Of a stretch of DNA of 64,000 bases, positions 59,546-64,000 are shown piece after piece. The stretch comes from Dinoroseobacter sp049800835. GTDB lineage: Bacteria > Pseudomonadota > Alphaproteobacteria > Rhodobacterales > Rhodobacteraceae. Under the pieces are notes generated by a model that saw only the letters and a list, made by a program, of their open reading frames with translations, was not told the DNA's origin and ran no database searches. A program made the position numbers and the translations under genes. Numbering within the stretch: the stretch's first letter is position 1; each line of letters opens with the position of its first letter. The DNA is taken from the NCBI RefSeq assembly GCF_049800835.1, contig NZ_JBNAFU010000004.1:1-64000 (forward strand). Reading direction: 5' to 3'.

Positions 59546-61252
59546 CTATTCCCAACAGGACACAAGTACGGTCATGCCGGACGCCAGTTGCGCAAGACGC
59601 TCTGGAGCCAGGCTTTCGCGGCTCGCGTCGGATCGTCCTACGGACACACCCGCGGCTTCAAGCCGGTCTGCAAGCACGGCCGCAGCAGCGGCAAAATTCA
59701 CGTCGTCAGGAAGTTGGCGTGCAGCATCATCCTCGCGTGCCAAAAGCATGCCAAGGACTTGCCCGGTGCTGTCCAGAACTGGTCCGCCCACATCACCGGG
59801 GGTAACTTCGATTGCCAGACGGCTCACCGTGTCCTGACCCTGGAGGCCTTGCAAATCGGCCAGTTGCCCGAAGCTGAGCGTGGCCGCGTCCAACACGCCC
59901 GCATAAGGGTAGCCTGCAATGGCGATCCGTGATTGCAGACGCCCCGGTGTTTGCGCGAACCGGGCCACCGACATCGGCGCCAGGCGTTCCGCAGGGCTCA
60001 GAACCACAATGCCCAGATCTGGGTCGGCGACCTGAAGCCTAGCCTCGGTCTCGCCGATGGTGACGCGCCCGCAGCTCTGCAGAGATGTATCAGTGGTCAG
60101 AACATCCCCCCGGTCGGTCACGTAGAACCCCGACAGGGTGCGTAGTGGCTTGCGGATTTCGAGCCCCGCAAGCAGGTCGATCCGCTGTTCGGCACTCGGG
60201 TCTGCAAGGGCGGGGTCCAGAACGCCTTCGGTCACTTCGAAACTGTCCCGCATCAATTGCGCGGCTTTCGACATCAGCCGTGCATCGCTGCGCGGCCAGA
60301 CCAGCGTGAACCCCTTTATTGCGCCGTCGTCCAGCGCGGCGTAGGTATACGAGGCGATGCGATCGTTCGCGCCTTCCAACGTGAAGCTGTCACGCCCGAT
60401 GCTGCGTGCCCCTTCGCGGGGTACGATCTCAAGCGTTTGCATCGTCTCGTAGAGGCTGCGCAGGGTCGCGGCATTGCCCGACTGGCTGATCAGCAGGGCT
60501 TTGGCATCGCCCGTGCCCTCGTAATGCACGAATGGCGGCTCGAACCGGTCAAAGGCCACGAGTCCAAGAGGCATTTCCACAGAGACACCCGCCTCGGCAC
60601 TTGTCACTGGTGCCATGCCCAACGCTGACAGATCGCCGCGATAGGCCTCCAGCAGGCGCGCACGCTGTGCAGTTGTCAGAACTCCGGTCGGATCATCCCC
60701 AAAGGCGCTTTGGTAATCCGACATCGCGCGCCGCGTGCCGGGCCCGAACGCTCCGTCGATGGTCGAGGTGTAGAAGCCGAACCATTTCAGCGCGACTTGT
60801 AGAGCTTCGCGCGCCGGGCGGTCCAGGGCGCGCTCGCTGGCACGTGCTTCACGGGGCGTTTCGTCTGACGGGGCGGGCGGCGTTTCTTCGACTGTCGGGA
60901 CCACGGGGTCCGTTGCAGGCGGCAGAGTCCCAGCGGGCCAGAAGCGTTGTGCGTAGCCACGCCCATCAGCCAGAAAACTGTCACGCGGCACATCCCCCAA
61001 CAGGCGATAGTTGCGCAGGGACTGTTCTGCCTCGAACCGGCTGAGCGGCCCTAGCGCGATGGCATACCAGCCGGAGTTCAGGCGAAAGCCGACCACGTTT
61101 TCGAACGCTGAGGCGTAGACTCGCGCACGCTCTTCGGCCTGCGACAGAGTCGGCAGAGCTTCGACCTGAATCCAGACCTGCTCCTGCGCCTGCGCGGTGG
61201 GCGTTATGAGGAGGAAAACGAGCGCACATAGCGCGAAAATGGTCTGTTTCAT
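59546..61252 (-). CDS. SPOR/peptidoglycan-binding protein with inactive trypsin-like domain
   Basis: 568 residues. Signal peptide (ending TAQA), SPOR-like domain (about 25-100, VWIQVEALPTLSQAEERARVYAS), low-complexity linker, a PG_binding_1 domain (about 143-205, ALKWFGFYTSTIDGAFGPGTRRAMSDYQ), then a trypsin-like domain. The catalytic Ser is Val488 in GDVGGPVLD (family GDSGGP), and the region where the catalytic His should be reads VLTTDTSLQSC. The Asp position DPDLGIVVL remains. It should bind glycan at the septum or cell wall but not cut. It may act as a scaffold or a protease inhibitor. Confidence 0.8.
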   Translation of the reverse strand: MKQTIFALCALVFLLITPTAQAQEQVWIQVEALPTLSQAEERARVYASAFENVVGFRLNSGWYAIALGPLSRFEAEQSLRNYRLLGDVPRDSFLADGRGYAQRFWPAGTLPPATDPVVPTVEETPPAPSDETPREARASERALDRPAREALQVALKWFGFYTSTIDGAFGPGTRRAMSDYQSAFGDDPTGVLTTAQRARLLEAYRGDLSALGMAPVTSAEAGVSVEMPLGLVAFDRFEPPFVHYEGTGDAKALLISQSGNAATLRSLYETMQTLEIVPREGARSIGRDSFTLEGANDRIASYTYAALDDGAIKGFTLVWPRSDARLMSKAAQLMRDSFEVTEGVLDPALADPSAEQRIDLLAGLEIRKPLRTLSGFYVTDRGDVLTTDTSLQSCGRVTIGETEARLQVADPDLGIVVLSPAERLAPMSVARFAQTPGRLQSRIAIAGYPYAGVLDAATLSFGQLADLQGLQGQDTVSRLAIEVTPGDVGGPVLDSTGQVLGMLLAREDDAARQLPDDVNFAAAAAVLADRLEAAGVSVGRSDASRESLAPERLAQLASGMTVLVSCWE

Positions 61253-61405
61253 AAGCTGCTCCGGTGTCTCGGCCTCTCCCGCGGCCTGTCGTTGTCGCGC
61301 AATCTAGCAAAACGGCTCCGGTTTGCACGCCGAAAGGGTGCGCGCGGAATTGACCCCCCGCGGGCTGTTGCCTATTGAGAACGCGGCTTCAGGGAAGGCA
61401 CCGCC

Positions 61406-62332
61406 ATGGACACCCCGCGTTCGTTTCAGGAAATCATCCTGCGCTTGCAGACCTATTGGGCTGCCCAGGGCTGCGCAGTGCTGCAACCCTACGACATGGA
61501 AGTCGGCGCGGGCACGTTTCATCCGGCCACAACCCTGCGTGCACTGGGGGATCGACCCTGGGCTGCGGCGTATGTTCAGCCATCCAGACGCCCCACCGAT
61601 GGCCGTTATGGCGAGAACCCGAACCGTTTGCAGCACTATTATCAGTATCAGGTCATTATCAAACCCAGCCCGCCTGATCTGCAGTCGCTCTATCTCGGCT
61701 CGCTGGAGACCATCGGGATCGACGCATCGTTGCATGACATCCGGTTTGTCGAAGATGATTGGGAAAGTCCGACGCTGGGTGCCTGGGGCCTCGGGTGGGA
61801 GGTTTGGTGCGACGGGATGGAGGTCTCGCAGTTCACCTATTTCCAACAGGTTGGAGGCCATGATTGCACGCCGGTGTCAGGCGAGCTCACCTATGGGCTG
61901 GAACGGCTTGCGATGTATGTGCTTGGCGTCGATCACGTCATGGACATGCCCTACAACGACCCGCAAACACCGATCCCGCTCAGCTATGGCGATGTATTCC
62001 AACAGACCGAACAGGAATACAGCCGCTGGAATTTCGATGTGGCCGATACGGACGTTCTGTTGCGCCATTTTGAGGAGGCCGAGGCCGAGTGCGCGCGGAT
62101 TTTGGCGCAGGAGGCCGTGGATTCCAAGACTGGCAAGCGCATTGTCATGGCGCATCCCGCCTATGACCAGTGCATCAAGGCGAGCCATATCTTCAACCTG
62201 CTGGACGCGCGCGGGGTTATCTCCGTCACGGAACGACAGGCCTATATTGGCCGGGTCCGGACGCTGGCCAAGGCCTGCGCAGACGCATTCGTGCAAACAC
62301 CGGCGGGGGGCTGGACGCCTGAGCCTGTATGA
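61406..62332 (+). CDS. glyQ: Glycyl-tRNA synthetase alpha subunit
   Basis: 308 residues of the alpha2beta2 bacterial GlyRS; the alpha chain carries the class II active site: VLQPYDMEVGAGTFHPATTL, PSRRPTDGRYGENPNR, LGSLETIGIDASLHDIRFVEDDWESPTLGAWGLGWEVW. It overlaps the next gene by four bases. Confidence 0.97.
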   Translation: MDTPRSFQEIILRLQTYWAAQGCAVLQPYDMEVGAGTFHPATTLRALGDRPWAAAYVQPSRRPTDGRYGENPNRLQHYYQYQVIIKPSPPDLQSLYLGSLETIGIDASLHDIRFVEDDWESPTLGAWGLGWEVWCDGMEVSQFTYFQQVGGHDCTPVSGELTYGLERLAMYVLGVDHVMDMPYNDPQTPIPLSYGDVFQQTEQEYSRWNFDVADTDVLLRHFEEAEAECARILAQEAVDSKTGKRIVMAHPAYDQCIKASHIFNLLDARGVISVTERQAYIGRVRTLAKACADAFVQTPAGGWTPEPV

Positions 62333-62805
62333 CCGGCGGCAAGTTGGTCGGAGGATTGATCGTGGGGTTTGCACTGATCTTTGGCGCAGTGGTCTATTAC
62401 ACGCAGGTGTTTGCCTATTACGAGGAGGTCGCTGCAGACGCAGTCACGATCCGTCTGACCCCGCTCGATGAGACCAGCGCGCCGGAGGCGATGCTGACCA
62501 CAAATGTGCAGGCGATCGACGGGGACTCGAGCCCGTTGCGGTTCCGGGCCTGTTTCCGGACGACCGAGAGCCTTGCGCTGCTGACCGAAAGCTATGTGAT
62601 CCGCGATGATGCCGTGCCCCTGAACGCGCCGGGCTGGTTTGACTGCTTCGACGCGCCGTCCATCGGAGCGGCGCTGGCCAGTGGGGAGGCGATCGCGTTT
62701 CTGGGCGAGGCGGAAATTGCCGATGGCGTCGACCGGATCGTTGCGGTCTATGACGACGGGCGCGCCTTTGCCTGGCACCAACTCAATAAAAAATACGCGG
62801 ATTAA
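62329..62805 (+). CDS. DUF6446 family membrane-anchored protein
   Basis: 158 residues. One N-terminal membrane anchor (about 5-25, LVGGLIVGFALIFGAVVYY), then a periplasmic domain with a Cys pair (FRACFRT and DCFDAP). Found between glyQ and glyS in this family of bacteria. Function unknown. Confidence 0.75.
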   Translation: MTGGKLVGGLIVGFALIFGAVVYYTQVFAYYEEVAADAVTIRLTPLDETSAPEAMLTTNVQAIDGDSSPLRFRACFRTTESLALLTESYVIRDDAVPLNAPGWFDCFDAPSIGAALASGEAIAFLGEAEIADGVDRIVAVYDDGRAFAWHQLNKKYAD

Positions 62806-62808
62806 CCG

Positions 62809-64000
62809 ATGCCCGAGCTTCTGATCGAACTCTTCTCCGAGGAAATACCCGCCCGGATGCAGGCCAAGGCAGCAGCCGATCTGCAAAAACTGGTCACCAA
62901 TGGGTTGGTGGAAGCCGGGTTGACCTATGCCGGGGCAAAGGCTTTTGCGACCCCGCGGCGTCTTACGCTGGTTGTTTCGGATGTGTTGGCCGCTTCCGCA
63001 CCGGTACGCGAAGAGCGCAAGGGGCCGCGAGCCGATGCGCCCGACAAGGCGATCGACGGGTTCTTGCGCGCAACCGGCCTGAGCCGCGATCAGCTTGAGA
63101 GCCGCGAGACAAAAAAAGGCGATGTTCTGTTTGCAGTGATCGAACGTCCCTGGCGACCCGCGGCAGAGATCGTGGCCGAGGTGCTGGAGGAAACAGTCCG
63201 GACGTTTCCTTGGCCCAAGTCCATGCGCTGGGGCAGCGGGACATTGCGCTGGGTGCGTCCGTTGCACCGAATTCTCTGCCTGCTTCGCACCGAAGAAGGA
63301 GCGGAGGTCGTGCCCGTGAGTATAGACGGGATCGCTGCATCGGACGTGACCGAAGGCCATCGGTTCCTGTCGAAAGGCACACTCAAGGTCACAGGTTTCG
63401 ATGACTACGAGGCCAAGCTGAAACGTGCTCATGTCGTGCTTGACCCGCAAGCCCGCGCCGACCACATCCGGGCCGACGCTGAAAACGCTGCCTTCGCGCA
63501 GGGGCTTGAGGTGGTCGAAGACTCAGGGTTGCTGCGAGAGGTCGCTGGCCTGGTCGAATGGCCGGTTGTCTTGATGGGCGAGATCGGGGAGGATTTCCTG
63601 TCGCTGCCGCCGGAGGTCCTGCAAACCTCGATGCGGGAACATCAAAAGTTTTTCTCTGTTAAAGACGCCAAATCGGGACAGATTGTTCGATTTGTGACAG
63701 TGGCGAACACGGAAACGGCCGATCACGGCGCCACCATTCTGGCAGGCAACCAGAAGGTTCTGGCGGCGCGTTTGGCGGATGCGAAGTTCTTTTGGGAAAA
63801 CGACCTCCGGATCGCGAAAGCTGGTATGCAGCCGTGGCGAGACAGCCTGACGAATGTCACGTTTCACCGGGAATTGGGCTCGCAGGCCGCGCGGATAGAC
63901 CGTATCGCAGCGCTGGCGCGGGGCATTGCGGATCAAATCGGGACCGACCCGGATCAGTCCGCGTTGGCGGCGGAACTGGCAAAGGCCGATCTGAGTTCCG
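62809..64000 (+). CDS. glyS: Glycyl-tRNA synthetase beta subunit (partial, cut by window end)
   Basis: The first 397 residues are in the window; the whole protein is normally about 700. LLIELFSEEIPARMQ is the family start, then GLRRVRP-like MRWGSGTLRWVRPLHRILCLL, EGHRFLS and LQTSMREHQKFFSV, all B-subunit markers. The beta chain binds tRNA. The gene lies three bases after the DUF6446 stop. Confidence 0.96.
   Translation, partial: MPELLIELFSEEIPARMQAKAAADLQKLVTNGLVEAGLTYAGAKAFATPRRLTLVVSDVLAASAPVREERKGPRADAPDKAIDGFLRATGLSRDQLESRETKKGDVLFAVIERPWRPAAEIVAEVLEETVRTFPWPKSMRWGSGTLRWVRPLHRILCLLRTEEGAEVVPVSIDGIAASDVTEGHRFLSKGTLKVTGFDDYEAKLKRAHVVLDPQARADHIRADAENAAFAQGLEVVEDSGLLREVAGLVEWPVVLMGEIGEDFLSLPPEVLQTSMREHQKFFSVKDAKSGQIVRFVTVANTETADHGATILAGNQKVLAARLADAKFFWENDLRIAKAGMQPWRDSLTNVTFHRELGSQAARIDRIAALARGIADQIGTDPDQSALAAELAKADLSS

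Overview
The window is a GC-rich stretch of an alphaproteobacterial chromosome, most likely from a marine or soil member of the Rhodobacteraceae (Roseobacter/Rhodobacter group). The indicators are the gene order of the division and cell wall (dcw) cluster, with a DUF2484 gene between murC and murB; the glyQ - DUF6446 - glyS order; a SAM-II riboswitch on metZ; protein sequences typical of the group; and an anti-Shine-Dalgarno hairpin RNA of the CcsR/cuckoo type. I saw no insertion sequence, prophage, CRISPR array, rRNA or origin. The window reads as core chromosome, and most of its novelty is in RNA elements and regulatory DNA.

Layout. 1-8.2 kb: the end of an unrecognised gene, facing terminators, metY, an EamA transporter, and a dispersed histidine operon set (hisB, hisH, hisA, hisF, hisE) interrupted by a DUF2147 gene and an RNA methyltransferase on the opposite strand. 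8.2-13.9 kb: small conserved genes (CoA-binding, YHS, zinc ribbon), rlmB, tRNA-Tyr, two HupE/UreJ-like membrane proteins, a DxD glycosyltransferase-like protein and tRNA-Gly. 14-23.9 kb: pyruvate carboxylase, an FMN-dependent 2-hydroxy-acid dehydrogenase, an unrecognised 367-residue protein, a UvrD/PcrA helicase, an entericidin-like lipoprotein and an MscS channel. 23.8-27.1 kb: a divergent pair (a Tat-signal SDR and a LysR regulator sharing a perfect inverted repeat) and a second divergent pair (a LysE exporter and an AsnC/Lrp regulator).

27.05-29.1 kb is the main regulatory island. It holds a minus-strand small RNA made of three hairpins with identical 12-nt anti-SD loops, read from a heat-shock-type promoter, then mrp/apbC, then a 600-bp leader of the dcw operon with MraZ-box repeats and an UpsM-like structured RNA ending in a terminator hairpin.

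29.1-52.2 kb is the dcw operon: mraZ-rsmH-ftsL-ftsI-murE-murF-mraY-murD-ftsW-murG-murC-DUF2484-murB-ddl-ftsQ-ftsA-ftsZ, then lpxC, bamD and recN. Many genes overlap by four bases. Together they make lipid II and the FtsQL/WI/AZ divisome; lpxC and bamD add lipid A synthesis and outer-membrane assembly. A strong terminator follows ftsZ.

52.2-64 kb: a ClC channel, folE2 with an upstream palindrome, metZ under a SAM-II riboswitch, an alpha/beta hydrolase, a glutathione S-transferase gene that has lost its middle, trkH, a SPOR/peptidoglycan-binding protein with a dead trypsin-like domain, glyQ, a DUF6446 gene and the first two thirds or so of glyS, cut by the window edge.
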